Positions 8,262 through 18,104 are shown, counted from the stretch's first letter. The stretch is DNA of 64,000 bases from Planctomycetaceae bacterium (GCA_041398785.1 JAWKUA010000001.1:372001-436000); one strand, 5' to 3'. Numbers and translations: made by a program. The notes: generated from the letters alone by a model not told the origin.

Positions 8262-9848
8262 TCAGGCCGGGAGCGAGTTCGTTCGGTGGTTCAGCAGGTT
8301 CAGAATCAGGCCGGTCAGCGCCAGGGCATCACTGAGCGTTTCGTGAGATTCACTGGATTGCGGACGGCCGGCGTCGACAAGCAGGATGCGACTTTCGTCG
8401 TTCGAAACGTGTGCCGTGACGTGCAGTGCAGAACTGCGGGTGGCGCTGTTCAGCCACGAAGCGAGTTGCGAGTTGCTGAGTTGCCGGCCGCTGCGGTTGA
8501 AGACTTTCAGATGCCGATCATCTTCCGCCACGACGAATGCCGCTTCGGCATCAAACCGTTTCAGGGTGTCGAACACGGCTGGATCGGTTGCGTTGCCGGT
8601 GATCTTCGAAGGAAGTTCAGCAACCAGTGGACCGGCTCCGGGAGCGCCGCCGGAAGATTCAACAAGCTCCCTGAGGCGTTCGACGCACTTTGAGTCTTCC
8701 GCGAACAGAACAACGCGTCTTCGCACATCTGACGGAAACCACCGCCGCAGCCATTTCCGGTATTCGGGTTCAAAATCGACGCTGCGGTGCTGACCGCTGA
8801 CTCGCACGGATCGAAATACCAATCCGGAACGGTTCGGCAGCGACGGCAGCGTCAGCAGCATCTCCGGAGCCTGCTGTGTGTCGCGATTTGAGCCATTTTC
8901 ATCAGCAGCGCGGCCGGGGACGCCGGTGTCGTGACAGCCAGCCGGTTTGCTCGAATGCTCATTTCCCGGCTTTGGTGAATCGACTTCACTCGTCGTGTCG
9001 CGGCTTGTTCGAATCCGGTGCAGGAAGTCGTGTACCGAGGTCGAATGCAGCTCGGTTCTGACTTCGCCCGACGCTGCTGCGGAAACACGCGTTGTGGAAA
9101 AAAGTGCTGTGTGAAGAAGTGAAGTGTTGCGATCCGCGCGGACGGAAACGCCATATTTCTGCCACGGAACGCTGATGCCTTCGCCGGACCGGTCAAACAC
9201 GTCGATGCCGGTGAATCCCGCCGCGCAACCGGCGCCGGTTACAATCACGCCGGCACTGACCGTCGGCATCGAGCGCAGGCATTCCTGAAGTGACGCGGTC
9301 GTGCAGCGACCGATGTCGATCACATGACATCCGTTCTGGCGAATCGAGGAAATCACTCCCGCGAAGATGTCGGGCGAATGCCGTCGACCGTCGAATCCGG
9401 CGGCGATGGAAATCTGTGACGCACAGCGCACGTAAGGCGCGCGGTTCGCGCCGTCGGCGGCTTCGGAGCGAGCGGCGTCAGACTCGGAGCCGGCATCGAA
9501 GTCAACTGAGGTACGTGTCAGGTGCGTTGCGAAGATTGCCGCCAACTGAGCCGCTTTCGTGCGATCCATGTCGTTCAGGTACGCGGCTCGCACGCCAAAT
9601 GCCGTCCGTCGAATTCCCGGTTGGCGACAACTGGCAGCGCTGACGGCCTGGTGCGGGTATCGTTCGGTGGTTTCACTGTTCCGAAAACGCAGGTCGCATT
9701 GCAGACATGTCTGCCAGCCCGATGCCAGTCTGGCCGTGTGGACGGCGTGACTGACCGGCGACGATTCACCGGGGCAGAAATACACGTCGGACGCGGCCAT
9801 CGGCAAGCGGCCAGCGCCAGAAGTTGTTATCTGAGAAGTCGCGTCCAT
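8262..9848 (-). CDS. Degenerate phosphohexomutase-like protein
   Basis: A 528-residue protein with the layout of the phosphoglucomutase/phosphomannomutase family. It has a FGVRAAYLN start to domain I, AAGFDGRRHSPDIFAG, and then the region where the catalytic Ser loop (TASHNP in active enzymes) should be. Here the loop reads VTGAGCAAGFTGIDVF, with no Ser. The metal-binding DGDADR loop is reduced to VVAEDDRHL, followed by a recognisable RSGRQLS. The N terminus has a Cys-containing extension (CPG and CLQC). The protein is therefore unlikely to be an active mutase and may be a regulatory or binding paralogue. ATG at 9848, or Met17 at 9800; neither has a clear ribosome-binding site. Confidence 0.72.
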   Translation of the reverse strand: MDATSQITTSGAGRLPMAASDVYFCPGESSPVSHAVHTARLASGWQTCLQCDLRFRNSETTERYPHQAVSAASCRQPGIRRTAFGVRAAYLNDMDRTKAAQLAAIFATHLTRTSVDFDAGSESDAARSEAADGANRAPYVRCASQISIAAGFDGRRHSPDIFAGVISSIRQNGCHVIDIGRCTTASLQECLRSMPTVSAGVIVTGAGCAAGFTGIDVFDRSGEGISVPWQKYGVSVRADRNTSLLHTALFSTTRVSAAASGEVRTELHSTSVHDFLHRIRTSRDTTSEVDSPKPGNEHSSKPAGCHDTGVPGRAADENGSNRDTQQAPEMLLTLPSLPNRSGLVFRSVRVSGQHRSVDFEPEYRKWLRRWFPSDVRRRVVLFAEDSKCVERLRELVESSGGAPGAGPLVAELPSKITGNATDPAVFDTLKRFDAEAAFVVAEDDRHLKVFNRSGRQLSNSQLASWLNSATRSSALHVTAHVSNDESRILLVDAGRPQSSESHETLSDALALTGLILNLLNHRTNSLPA

Positions 9849-9925
9849 GCGTTCTGTGTGCCCGTGAAGAGGAATCGGCGGAGTATCTGCGATTGACTCA
9901 AATCGGGCCAGATCGATCGTCGACC

Positions 9926-12900
9926 TTAAACGGCATCCAGTTCCAGCAGCAGACTGTCAATGTCGTTTTCGAAGACCGCGCCGAGCGATGCGTCGGCAAC
10001 CTGGAAATCGGTTCGTGCGCTCCAGGCGGACGCGACTGTTCCGGACGGCGTGTCGCGGAATGCTCGAACCCAGGCGCTGTAACGGCCGGGGGACAGGCTT
10101 CCGGCGTCAAACGCGGGATCGGTCAGGTCCGTCAGGTGAACAACACGAGCACGGATCGATGTGCCGCGGGCGCTGACTTCGTTGATCCACAGTTCGACGT
10201 GTGTCGTGACAGCGCTGGTCGCCCAGGAAAGTTCGACACCGTCCACGGACAGACTCGGCGTGTCGCTGACGGCCATCGCATGCGGCCAGCCCCAGCGAGT
10301 TTGTCCGCCGCTTGTCAGCACAGCGCGGACCCAGACCTGGTATTCGCCCGGATTCAGATCGTCTTCGATCACGTGTTCCGTTGCGGCGATTCCGGCAAGC
10401 CGGTACGCCGGATCGGACTGTCCGACCTGCCGGACATAGATTTCGTAGGAAGCGGCTTCGGCAATCGGTTGCCACGACACGGCCTGCGGCTGACCCGGCA
10501 GCAGCGTACCGATGGGATCTACGAACACGGCGTCTCCATAAACTGCCAGCGTTGCTCGCTGCGACCACTGCGTCGCTGAACCATCCGCAAAGCTTGCTTT
10601 GACCCAGGCGTGATAGCGGCCGGGAGCGAACGGCGTGATCGTTGCGCCGGCAAGCGCTCCCGTACCGCCTTGTGCGACCTCCGTGTTGAATGTGGCCAGG
10701 GATTCAGCATCGTCGTTGATGCGTTCGCCGGTCACGGCATTTGCGATCCAGACTTCAAACGACTGCGCGCCGCTGGCCGCCGACCAGGTGAATCCGTTCG
10801 GCAACACGGTAACGTCCGGCCGGTCAGCGATCGTCAGGCGGTAGGTGTCACTCCATTCGGTCACGACGCCGGATGACAGCGCCGCTCGAACTCGGACCAG
10901 GCTGATTCCGGCAGGAAGTCCGTCAGGAAATCCGTACTGTGGGTCGGACAACCCCGCAGCTCGGGTGACGACTTCTGCATTCGCTTCCGATACCGCTTCG
11001 ATCTCATAGCTGATCGCGTCTTGGGCGTTTTCCCAATGCACCAGCGGGGAGACATTGGCGGTGACGGCAACTCCGTCGCGAAATCGCAGTTTCGCGCCAA
11101 GGACGGAAAATCGGTCTTCGGATGACCAGTCGCCCCGGGTTCCGTCAGCAAACACCGCGCGGAACCATACGGAGTAGCGACCGGCAGACAGGTCGCCGAC
11201 GTCCAACTGCGTACTTTCGACATGGCGATCCAGCAGCACAGGCTGGCGACTGTTTTCACTGCTGACCCAGACTTCGTAGTGACTGACGGGATTGCCGGTC
11301 AGAAGCTGCGTCTTCTCCGCAGCCGCCGCGCCGGCGGGAGTGACCTGAACGGCGCGCGAGCCACGGTCAGCGACGGTCGACCATTTCAGAAGTGCCGCTT
11401 CCGGTGAAAGCTCGTCGGGCGACGTTCGAACCGGACGTTCGTCGAAGAGACGGACAAGCGCGGCTTCCGACCAGTTGCTCCAGGAACCGTTCCTGAGTGA
11501 GTTGTCACGCGTGCGAACCTGAATCAGGACCTGCGCCGGTCCGGAGTATCCTCCCGCCGGCCGCCCTTCGACGATGGTTGAGGGATCGTGCAGCAGGGCG
11601 ACGGACTGTTGTGATTCAAGACGCTGAATCGGCGCGCCGGAATCGGGATCCAGGATTCGAAACTCGTAGCTCAGTCGGCTGGTGGTCACGGCGTCGGCGT
11701 CCGTGAGTGAGTTCCAGTCGTCCGGCCGCAGACCGCTTCCGATATAGATCAGACCTGAGTCAGCGACCTCGCCGGTGAACCGCGTAACGAAGACGTCCTG
11801 CGTGCGAGCCACATAGTCCTGCACAAGTTCCGTTTGAGGAACGATGGGCACTTCGATCGGGTTGGGTTCCGGTGACGGAGGATCGACACCGGGACCGGGA
11901 TCTTCAGCCGGATTCAGTTCAACGGATTCGATGACGGTATCCGGCGCGCCGAGATCAATCACACTGATCGAGTCTTCCGAAATCGCGTACAGATACTCTT
12001 CGACACGCACACTGCGCCGGACGCTGCCTGGCTGGTCGATGTCACTGACAACTTCGAAGCCGTTGATCGGATCGACGTGCAGCATGATCAGGCCGGCGGT
12101 CCAGGTGCCTACTTCAGGATTTGAAAACGGCACCGCCAGCAGTTGCCGGTCAGCGATGTAGTTGAATGCGTGGTGGTCAACCAGCGCCTCGGACTGTCCG
12201 CTTCGCCCGCCTTCGAAGGAGTACCGGTGCAGCAGGATCGGGTTCGCCATGTCGGAGACGTCAAACAGCGAGACCTGAACTTCCTGAAACAATCCGAAAC
12301 CCGGCGGGTCATTGTCGTCCGCTCCGCGACCGACCGCCAGCAGCAGGTTTTCGTCGATCAGCTGCAGGTAGTCGGAGAATCCGGGAATCTTCAGTTCCCC
12401 GGTCACGCGGGGATTTGTCGGATCACTCAGGTCAAACGAATACACCGGGTCCACGCGCCGGAACGTTACCATCCACGCGCGGTCGCCGTCGAAACGCATG
12501 GCGTAGATGGTTTCCGTCGGCGCGATTCCTTCGACACTGCCGACCACATTCAGTGCATCACCGGTTTGTTCCAGCACGTAAAGATTGTTTTCCGAATCCA
12601 CGCCGTTGAATGCCGCAGTTGTTGTGGCGACTCGCAGGTAGCCGTCGAATTCGTCAACGGAAAACTGATCGTGAACAGTTCCGCGAACACTTCCCGATGC
12701 CTCCAGCAGCATCCGTTCTCCGGTAAGACTGACCTTTGTGATGCGAACCGACGGCTGACTCTGATCGAGGATCCAGAAACGTCCATCCACCTCAACCTGC
12801 TGATACTCATTCGTCAGCAGGTAGATCGCGTCCTGCGAAGCGTACAGGATTGTTCCCCAGCCGCTGCCGACCGGAATGCTGACGTTGTCGACAGGACCGG

Positions 12901-14260
12901 GATTCGTTTCCGTAACGTTGAACTTCAGCACGTTGGTCTGTGAACCGGCAACGCTTTCGAAGTCCGTGTCGAGGAAGGAATCGTTCAGCCATCCGATTCG
13001 CTCCGGATCGCCCGAGATCGTGTCCCTGTAGATTCCCGGAGGCGTCGACCGTTCCACGACACTGTCCAGCGTCTGCAGAAACTCGTCGCGAGTCTGATAT
13101 CGGTAGACGGCGTTTCCATCGTCGCCGAATCCGTCGAACACAACCTTCAGACCCGGCAGGTACGGCACGTTGAACGAGTTGTTGACGACAACGTAAACAT
13201 CGTCCCCGATCGCTCGCGCGTTGACGTACGCGCCGTCCACGATTGTCTGCTGAACCAGGGATGGCTGAGCCGCATTTGTCACGTCGAACACGCTGACGGT
13301 CGTCTGAAGGCGAGGCAGCAGAACGGAATCCATCAGGCCGAGAACCGGCGGAGCCTCCGGACCGCTGTTCCCCGTCGCGATCACGGTCAGGCGACCGTTG
13401 TGCAGGAACATCGCCGATGGATACCCGTTCAATTGAGTGCGGGACACGACGTCGGCCGCTTCCCCGGACTCACCGATTGTCCGGACAATGACAAGTTCAC
13501 CGTGAGTCAGGATGTAGAGGTACTGACCGTCTGTTTCGACGATGTCGCCTTCGTCAACGCCGGCCACCTGCACGTTGGTCTCGGAAAACGTCAGGCTGGC
13601 GGCCTCACCCGTCGTGATGCCGCGATCAAAAAGATCTGCTTCGGCAAGTCCGACACGAATGTCACCGATGACGGGCAGCCAGACGGCCGATGTTTCCTGA
13701 CCGAACAGGTCTCCGTAGGCGGCGTCCGCATCGGACAGCAGCTTTTCGCGAACCGCCTCGCGCCATGCGCTGAGCGCAGGATCGGTGCGGCTGTAAATCA
13801 GCTCCGCATCGCGACCTTCCAGCAGCGCGTGAAATTCGCGGACGTCCCGGATGGGAGGCGTCACGACGCGATCCACGCCAGGACCGTCGTAATCCCCCGA
13901 GCCGCCGATGCGAAAGTGTTGCCGGGGAAATTCGGGAGCGGCAACGGTGACTTCATCCGTGACCAGATACGCATCCGTGACCGGTCCCTGCGCCGCAGTC
14001 GTCGAATCCGGCGAAGACAGGCGTGACAGAATCCAGATCTCATTGTCGACGACGTGGATTTCTTCGATGCTGATCGAATAGCCGGGGGCAGCAGTGTCTT
14101 CGGAAACGACAAACGTCTGTTCCACGACGGCGGCCGACCCGGTGGCGCTGAGAAGCTGTCTGGATTCCAGCACTTCGAGCGAAGCGTGTGTCCGCAGAGC
14201 TGCGAAGCGAGGCGACTGGCGGCGGGACCGGCGGCGACGTGATGATCGGTGAGCGAACAT
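9926..14260 (-). CDS. LEPR-XLL secreted protein with beta-propeller domain and C-terminal beta-sandwich repeats
   Basis: A 1444-residue exported protein. The Arg/Ser-rich N terminus carries the motif LEVLESRQLLSA at residues 28-39, a variant of the LEPR-XLL element found at the start of planctomycetal giant surface proteins. The middle matches the secreted Beta_propeller family, with VQVAGVDEGDIVETDGQYLY and repeated blade motifs to about residue 740. A Pro-rich linker (PSPEPNPIEVP) leads to several fibronectin-III-like repeats of about 105 residues, with recurring GRYSVWFRAVF, GRYHAWVKASF, GEYQVWVRAVL and GRYSAWVRAF. It lies downstream of the sigma/anti-sigma pair on the same strand, with 219 bp between. 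A surface or adhesion role is inferred. Confidence 0.88.
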   Translation of the reverse strand: MFAHRSSRRRRSRRQSPRFAALRTHASLEVLESRQLLSATGSAAVVEQTFVVSEDTAAPGYSISIEEIHVVDNEIWILSRLSSPDSTTAAQGPVTDAYLVTDEVTVAAPEFPRQHFRIGGSGDYDGPGVDRVVTPPIRDVREFHALLEGRDAELIYSRTDPALSAWREAVREKLLSDADAAYGDLFGQETSAVWLPVIGDIRVGLAEADLFDRGITTGEAASLTFSETNVQVAGVDEGDIVETDGQYLYILTHGELVIVRTIGESGEAADVVSRTQLNGYPSAMFLHNGRLTVIATGNSGPEAPPVLGLMDSVLLPRLQTTVSVFDVTNAAQPSLVQQTIVDGAYVNARAIGDDVYVVVNNSFNVPYLPGLKVVFDGFGDDGNAVYRYQTRDEFLQTLDSVVERSTPPGIYRDTISGDPERIGWLNDSFLDTDFESVAGSQTNVLKFNVTETNPGPVDNVSIPVGSGWGTILYASQDAIYLLTNEYQQVEVDGRFWILDQSQPSVRITKVSLTGERMLLEASGSVRGTVHDQFSVDEFDGYLRVATTTAAFNGVDSENNLYVLEQTGDALNVVGSVEGIAPTETIYAMRFDGDRAWMVTFRRVDPVYSFDLSDPTNPRVTGELKIPGFSDYLQLIDENLLLAVGRGADDNDPPGFGLFQEVQVSLFDVSDMANPILLHRYSFEGGRSGQSEALVDHHAFNYIADRQLLAVPFSNPEVGTWTAGLIMLHVDPINGFEVVSDIDQPGSVRRSVRVEEYLYAISEDSISVIDLGAPDTVIESVELNPAEDPGPGVDPPSPEPNPIEVPIVPQTELVQDYVARTQDVFVTRFTGEVADSGLIYIGSGLRPDDWNSLTDADAVTTSRLSYEFRILDPDSGAPIQRLESQQSVALLHDPSTIVEGRPAGGYSGPAQVLIQVRTRDNSLRNGSWSNWSEAALVRLFDERPVRTSPDELSPEAALLKWSTVADRGSRAVQVTPAGAAAAEKTQLLTGNPVSHYEVWVSSENSRQPVLLDRHVESTQLDVGDLSAGRYSVWFRAVFADGTRGDWSSEDRFSVLGAKLRFRDGVAVTANVSPLVHWENAQDAISYEIEAVSEANAEVVTRAAGLSDPQYGFPDGLPAGISLVRVRAALSSGVVTEWSDTYRLTIADRPDVTVLPNGFTWSAASGAQSFEVWIANAVTGERINDDAESLATFNTEVAQGGTGALAGATITPFAPGRYHAWVKASFADGSATQWSQRATLAVYGDAVFVDPIGTLLPGQPQAVSWQPIAEAASYEIYVRQVGQSDPAYRLAGIAATEHVIEDDLNPGEYQVWVRAVLTSGGQTRWGWPHAMAVSDTPSLSVDGVELSWATSAVTTHVELWINEVSARGTSIRARVVHLTDLTDPAFDAGSLSPGRYSAWVRAFRDTPSGTVASAWSARTDFQVADASLGAVFENDIDSLLLELDAV

Positions 14261-14479
14261 GATCGGTGGCTTTGAAAATGGTCTACAGGTTTTCCCGGAC
14301 TCTACCGGAACCGGACGGTTGATCTCACCCTTTTCAGGGACTCACAGGCCGGTGAATTCCGGTGGAATCGGGCGAGCCGCGGGTGTTCGTCGACTTACGA
14401 AGCCACAAACCGGCAGGATCTGCCGAAGCGAAGCGTGTCCGGCGGGCGATATTCGGCCAGGGTCGAATGGCCGGCGAAA

Positions 14480-14707
14480 TCAGTGATCGTCCGCGGTGTT
14501 CAGTGGTGAGGCCAGCTCCGCGGCTGCCTGGAGAGCGATGTAGGCTCCCAGGCAACCGCGACAGCGGCGCAGATGGCTGAACAGAACGGACGACAATTCG
14601 CCGTCCGGTTCTGCCAGCAGCTCGATCGGCAGGCTTTGGCGGACCTGCCGGCATTCGTCATTCATTGTCGCGGATCGCGCGGACGAGATCGATTCGGAAG
14701 AGGTCAT
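14480..14707 (-). CDS. Small zinc-finger anti-sigma factor
   Basis: A 75-residue cytoplasmic protein with the zf-HC2/ZAS pattern C19 ... H45-x3-C49-x2-C52 (SHLRRCRGC). That is the zinc-binding fold of ECF anti-sigma factors. There is no membrane segment, so it would be a soluble anti-sigma or the finger-only type. Its start overlaps the stop of the sigma gene by 4 bp (ATGA, 14704-14707), implying translational coupling, the usual arrangement for such pairs. An internal Met at residue 15 is a possible alternative start. Confidence 0.72.
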   Translation of the reverse strand: MTSSESISSARSATMNDECRQVRQSLPIELLAEPDGELSSVLFSHLRRCRGCLGAYIALQAAAELASPLNTADDH

Positions 14708-15201
14708 GTGGCCACGTCCAGTTTCAGTCGAAGTCGTTCGATGGCTTTCTGTTTTCGCCGTGTGACTGCCTGAGGTGAAAGGTCAAGCAGCCGGGCGATT
14801 TCGGTTCCGTCGTAACCGCGCCGCAACATTTCAATCACCAGTCGCTGATCCAGCGGCAGGGATTCGATTTCGTTGCGAAGATCGATAATCAGATCGGAAT
14901 CCGGTTCACAGTCGGCCGGTTCAAACTCCATCGTTGTTTCCGCGGGACCGCCGCGAATGCAGCGCTTCCGCAGTTTGCCAAAAGCTCGATCCGTCGCTCG
15001 GCGGACCGCCTTCTGCAGGCGCAGGGTCTGAGACTGCGGATCTTCCGAGAATTCCTCCAGCTCTTCGTCCGAGTGATTGAACTGGATCCACGCGTCCTGG
15101 AACAGGTCATCCGCGTCGTGCGTCGCACTCAGATGCCTGTTTCGAAAATACTGATATCGGGTCAGATTCCGCATCAGGGAATCGTCAGAGTTCAGAGGCA
15201 T
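14704..15201 (-). CDS. ECF-type RNA polymerase sigma factor
   Basis: A 165-residue sigma-70 family protein with only regions 2 and 4. The region 2 core is HDADDLFQDAWIQF (residues 28-41). Region 4 ends in a helix-turn-helix with YDGTEIARLLDLSPQAVTRRK. An acidic linker of about 50 residues joins them. It lies 36 bp after the LEPR-XLL gene at 15238 and overlaps the anti-sigma gene. It may direct transcription of the surface-protein/export genes around it, but no matching promoter motif could be demonstrated. Confidence 0.9.
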   Translation of the reverse strand: MPLNSDDSLMRNLTRYQYFRNRHLSATHDADDLFQDAWIQFNHSDEELEEFSEDPQSQTLRLQKAVRRATDRAFGKLRKRCIRGGPAETTMEFEPADCEPDSDLIIDLRNEIESLPLDQRLVIEMLRRGYDGTEIARLLDLSPQAVTRRKQKAIERLRLKLDVAT

Positions 15202-15237
15202 TTCCTGGCTCCGTGAGGTGTTCGAAGGACTTCCAAT

Positions 15238-16647
15238 TCAGCGATTGGATGTCACCGAAGGACCTCGTGGAGCAATACTGTGCCGCAGCCGTCGAAGCTG
15301 CCCGGACATCGCATCTGTCCGGCCGAATTCCGAGCCCGAAAGTGAGTCGCTGACGGGCGGGCCACGCGGGTTGCAGTCAAATTTCAGTTGCTGCCAGATC
15401 CCGGAAATCTCCGGCGGTTCCGGAGGTTGATCGGAAAGCAGCAGTAGTGTCGGGTCGCCGCCGATGGAAACTTCCAGCCGCGCCATCGCGTGCTGTTCGC
15501 GATGCAATTCGCGCGGGCCGGAATTCGAATCGGAAGGTTCCGCGAATTGTTCATGAGCCTCGGACAGGTCGCCTGCCGGAACCGGGCTTTCCAGAATTTC
15601 ATTCGTCGCGCGCGTGGTCAGCCAGGCTTCGACGGACGCACCGGCGGCTTCGTATCCATCGGCGGGACTCCGATTGCCGGAATGCGCGGCAAGGCTGCTG
15701 TTTGAAGTCGGCAGGACAATCGTCAACAAACCATTCGCAGATGAAACCCCGACGGCAAGCGGATTGTTCAACGGCGTCGGACGGATCGCGAGCTCGGCAG
15801 CGAGCGGCACCAGTCCAGGACCATCGTTCAACGGGAATTCGGCCGGTGCGGGCGATGTCGTGTCGCCGTCGGCACCGTGCGCGCCGGCGCCGCTGGAGGC
15901 GTCCGGCCCTTCGTCGGCGGCACCGCCGTTCAGCCGCGGTTGTGGTCGGCCAGTTGCCGACAACGCAGCCGCGTTCGTGGAATCAGCAACGACGACACGA
16001 TCCGCTTCCCGCCGCAGTGGGTCCGTTGGCGACACGAGATCCTTCGTCGATTTCACCGTCGGCTGTGTCGGCAGCGATGACTCGAATCCTGGCAGCTTAA
16101 GCGTGATGTTCGGCAATGTGATTGGCAGCGAGTGCCCGGCATCTCCATTCGGCAGCGGAACCGAACCGCCGGAAGAGTTCACCGCGAAGTGAACGGTAAT
16201 CTGACCGCCGGAAAGATCGATCACGAGCCGCTGTCCGGCCGGGAGCGAGCCGGAAATCTGAAGCGTCAGAACGCGATCACGGCCGATCGGTGGCGAAGGG
16301 GAGTCTTCGCCGTTGACGGCGTCGCCGCTGCCCGGAGCCGTCTTCTGTCCGTCAGGTACGAACACCGCGGCGGAATGCTTTGTCCGCGGGGAAGACACCC
16401 GAATGGTGCCGTCGACCTGTCGCGTTCCGTCGATAATCGTCGCCGGGACGGACATGGTGGAGTTCTGCGAAACGGCAACAGCAACCGCTTCAGAAACATC
16501 GCCGACGGCGGCGGACAGCAGCAGACGCGGTTCCAGTTGCGCTTCGACCGACAACGGCGCCGCGACCGTCTGGCAACGTCGGCGTCGCCGGGATCGCAAC
16601 GGATATGACCGCGGCAGCCATCGATGAAGTATCTGCCGGATCTTCAC
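15238..16647 (-). CDS. LEPR-XLL exported protein of unknown function
   Basis: A Gly/Ser/Pro-rich exported protein of 469 residues if read from the GTG at 16647. The N terminus is strongly basic (SRRRRRC) and followed by VEAQLEPRLLLSAAV, an exact LEPR-xLL motif. The GTG is preferred to a TTG at 16701 because it overlaps the stop of the preceding small ORF as GTGA (16644-16647) and has AAGG about 10 bases upstream. No known domain is visible. There are low-complexity stretches, and a hydrophobic pattern (GSLPAGQRLVIDLSGGQI) could form a beta-sandwich. It is followed closely by the sigma gene, which suggests one transcript. Confidence 0.72.
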   Translation of the reverse strand: MKIRQILHRWLPRSYPLRSRRRRRCQTVAAPLSVEAQLEPRLLLSAAVGDVSEAVAVAVSQNSTMSVPATIIDGTRQVDGTIRVSSPRTKHSAAVFVPDGQKTAPGSGDAVNGEDSPSPPIGRDRVLTLQISGSLPAGQRLVIDLSGGQITVHFAVNSSGGSVPLPNGDAGHSLPITLPNITLKLPGFESSLPTQPTVKSTKDLVSPTDPLRREADRVVVADSTNAAALSATGRPQPRLNGGAADEGPDASSGAGAHGADGDTTSPAPAEFPLNDGPGLVPLAAELAIRPTPLNNPLAVGVSSANGLLTIVLPTSNSSLAAHSGNRSPADGYEAAGASVEAWLTTRATNEILESPVPAGDLSEAHEQFAEPSDSNSGPRELHREQHAMARLEVSIGGDPTLLLLSDQPPEPPEISGIWQQLKFDCNPRGPPVSDSLSGSEFGRTDAMSGQLRRLRHSIAPRGPSVTSNR

Positions 16648-16850
16648 GCCGTGATACCTTGCAGGGTACGGTGCGGGAAGCTGCGGCTGCGGCCAATCCA
16701 ACCGGCGAATGTACCTTCACACACGATGGCCGTACCGAACCCGTTCGGCGCCCACGCTTCGCAGGGCTCCGCTTCTTTCTGACCGGGTTGCGGCAGCGTG
16801 ATTGTCAGCAGCAGTTCCTGCGGCGATGTTGTCTGATTTGATGTGCGCAT
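16644..16850 (-). CDS. Small 68-residue hypothetical protein, coupled to the LEPR-XLL gene
   Basis: This ORF begins with ATG at 16850 preceded by a strong purine-rich site (AGGGGG, 6 bases before the start). It ends in a TGA that overlaps the GTG of the downstream LEPR-XLL gene by four bases. The protein has no membrane segment or signal peptide and includes two Cys (EAEPCEAWAP and AIVCEGTFAGW). I do not recognise it. The ribosome-binding site and stop/start overlap argue it is translated and coupled. An upstream leader peptide with no function of its own is the alternative. Confidence 0.5.
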   Translation of the reverse strand: MRTSNQTTSPQELLLTITLPQPGQKEAEPCEAWAPNGFGTAIVCEGTFAGWIGRSRSFPHRTLQGITA

Positions 16851-16955
16851 CTTGCGCCCCCTGGTTCTTACAGGACCGGCGACGGACGGGATTCCGCCCG
16901 ATCTGACATTTTTCCTGCGATTTCCGAAAAGATTCGCCGGGACATCCGGCGGACT

Positions 16956-18104
16956 TCAGTCGGTGGAATTCAGAATTCGCATTGATCCCAGCGTTCCGGG
17001 CCGAATCGCCAGGTCGGAATTTTCGAATTCCGCGCGAATCCGCACCTGCTGGTTAACGGGGTCGATTTCCGAACTGACAAACGTAATGTGGCCGGGAATC
17101 TCACTGCGACCAGCGGCGGGCGGGCTGCCGTTGTCGCCATTTCGCTGGTCTGCAACCGCGGAAAGCCGCCCGGCCGGTGTAATCAACACGCTGCGGCCGA
17201 CCAGCGACTGATCGGCATCAACGGCGTCGAGAAATCCTTCCGCCTGCAGAGTTTGCAGATGAATCAGGCGAATCACAGCAGTGCCTGGTTCCAGCCATTC
17301 ACCAGGTTGCTTTTCGATTTTCGCGACAACGCCGTCAAAGGGAGCCACGATCCTTCGACGCCGCAACTCCAGGCCAGCAGCGGCACCTTCGTTTTCCACG
17401 ATTTCGCGATTGATGCGAGCGACGCCGGCATCCTTCTGAGTCTGCTTCAGCGCGAGTTCGAATCGGGCGATGGTCTCCTTTTGCTGCTGCAGCTCGGCCT
17501 GTTCCATTTGCGGCCTCAGCTTCGCCTGGTCGTGATCGTGCCGGGCCTGTTCGAGCTGCAGTTTCCGGTAACTCTCCGTTGCTTCCAGGCGGTCGAATTC
17601 CATCTGAGAAACGGACTCCCGGAACTGTTGCCGGGCCTTTCCTGCGCGGATCAGTTCCAGTCCCGCCAGTTTCCATTGAGATTCCGCGAGTCGCACGGCG
17701 ACGTCGTTTTCGGAATCGGCCTGAGACAGCTGCAGCGAGACCTGCTGGCGCTGTTCCGCCGCCTGGGCCTCACGCAGTTGAGTGGCCGCGGACTGCACGG
17801 CAAGGTCGTCTTCGCTGCGGGCGACGGCGATCGCAAGATTCAGCTCGGCCGTCTTCAACGACAGTTGCTGCTGTTCGTTCGTCAGTTCGGCCAGTAACTG
17901 ACCGTGTTCAACGCGCTGCCCTTCGGTAACGTGAAGTTGCTGGATCACGCCCGCATCGTGAGCCGACACGCTGGCCTGTCGAACCAGGCTGACGGTGATT
18001 CGCGGAATGACAACCGAAGAATCCTGTGCCTGCGCCCCGACGACGGATGGCAGCAGCAGGCAAAACCAGGTGAGCGACGTGCTGAAAAATTTCCCGTCGG
18101 ACAT
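16956..18104 (-). CDS. HlyD-family periplasmic adaptor (membrane fusion protein)
   Basis: A 382-residue protein with a signal peptide (TWFCLLLPSVVGAQA). The first half of a lipoyl-like domain follows (VSAHDAGVIQQLHVTEGQRVEHGQLLAEL). Then comes a long coiled-coil hairpin of about 150 residues, rich in Gln/Glu/Ala, the second lipoyl half (RRRIVAPFDGVVAKIEKQPGEWLEPG) and a beta-barrel region. The ATG at 18104 has AGGAG nearby and begins the signal; the upstream extension does not look coding. It would bridge an inner-membrane component and the TolC-like protein encoded at 20621. It lies 97 bp downstream of the GAF-HlyD gene on the same strand. Confidence 0.9.
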   Translation of the reverse strand: MSDGKFFSTSLTWFCLLLPSVVGAQAQDSSVVIPRITVSLVRQASVSAHDAGVIQQLHVTEGQRVEHGQLLAELTNEQQQLSLKTAELNLAIAVARSEDDLAVQSAATQLREAQAAEQRQQVSLQLSQADSENDVAVRLAESQWKLAGLELIRAGKARQQFRESVSQMEFDRLEATESYRKLQLEQARHDHDQAKLRPQMEQAELQQQKETIARFELALKQTQKDAGVARINREIVENEGAAAGLELRRRRIVAPFDGVVAKIEKQPGEWLEPGTAVIRLIHLQTLQAEGFLDAVDADQSLVGRSVLITPAGRLSAVADQRNGDNGSPPAAGRSEIPGHITFVSSEIDPVNQQVRIRAEFENSDLAIRPGTLGSMRILNSTD

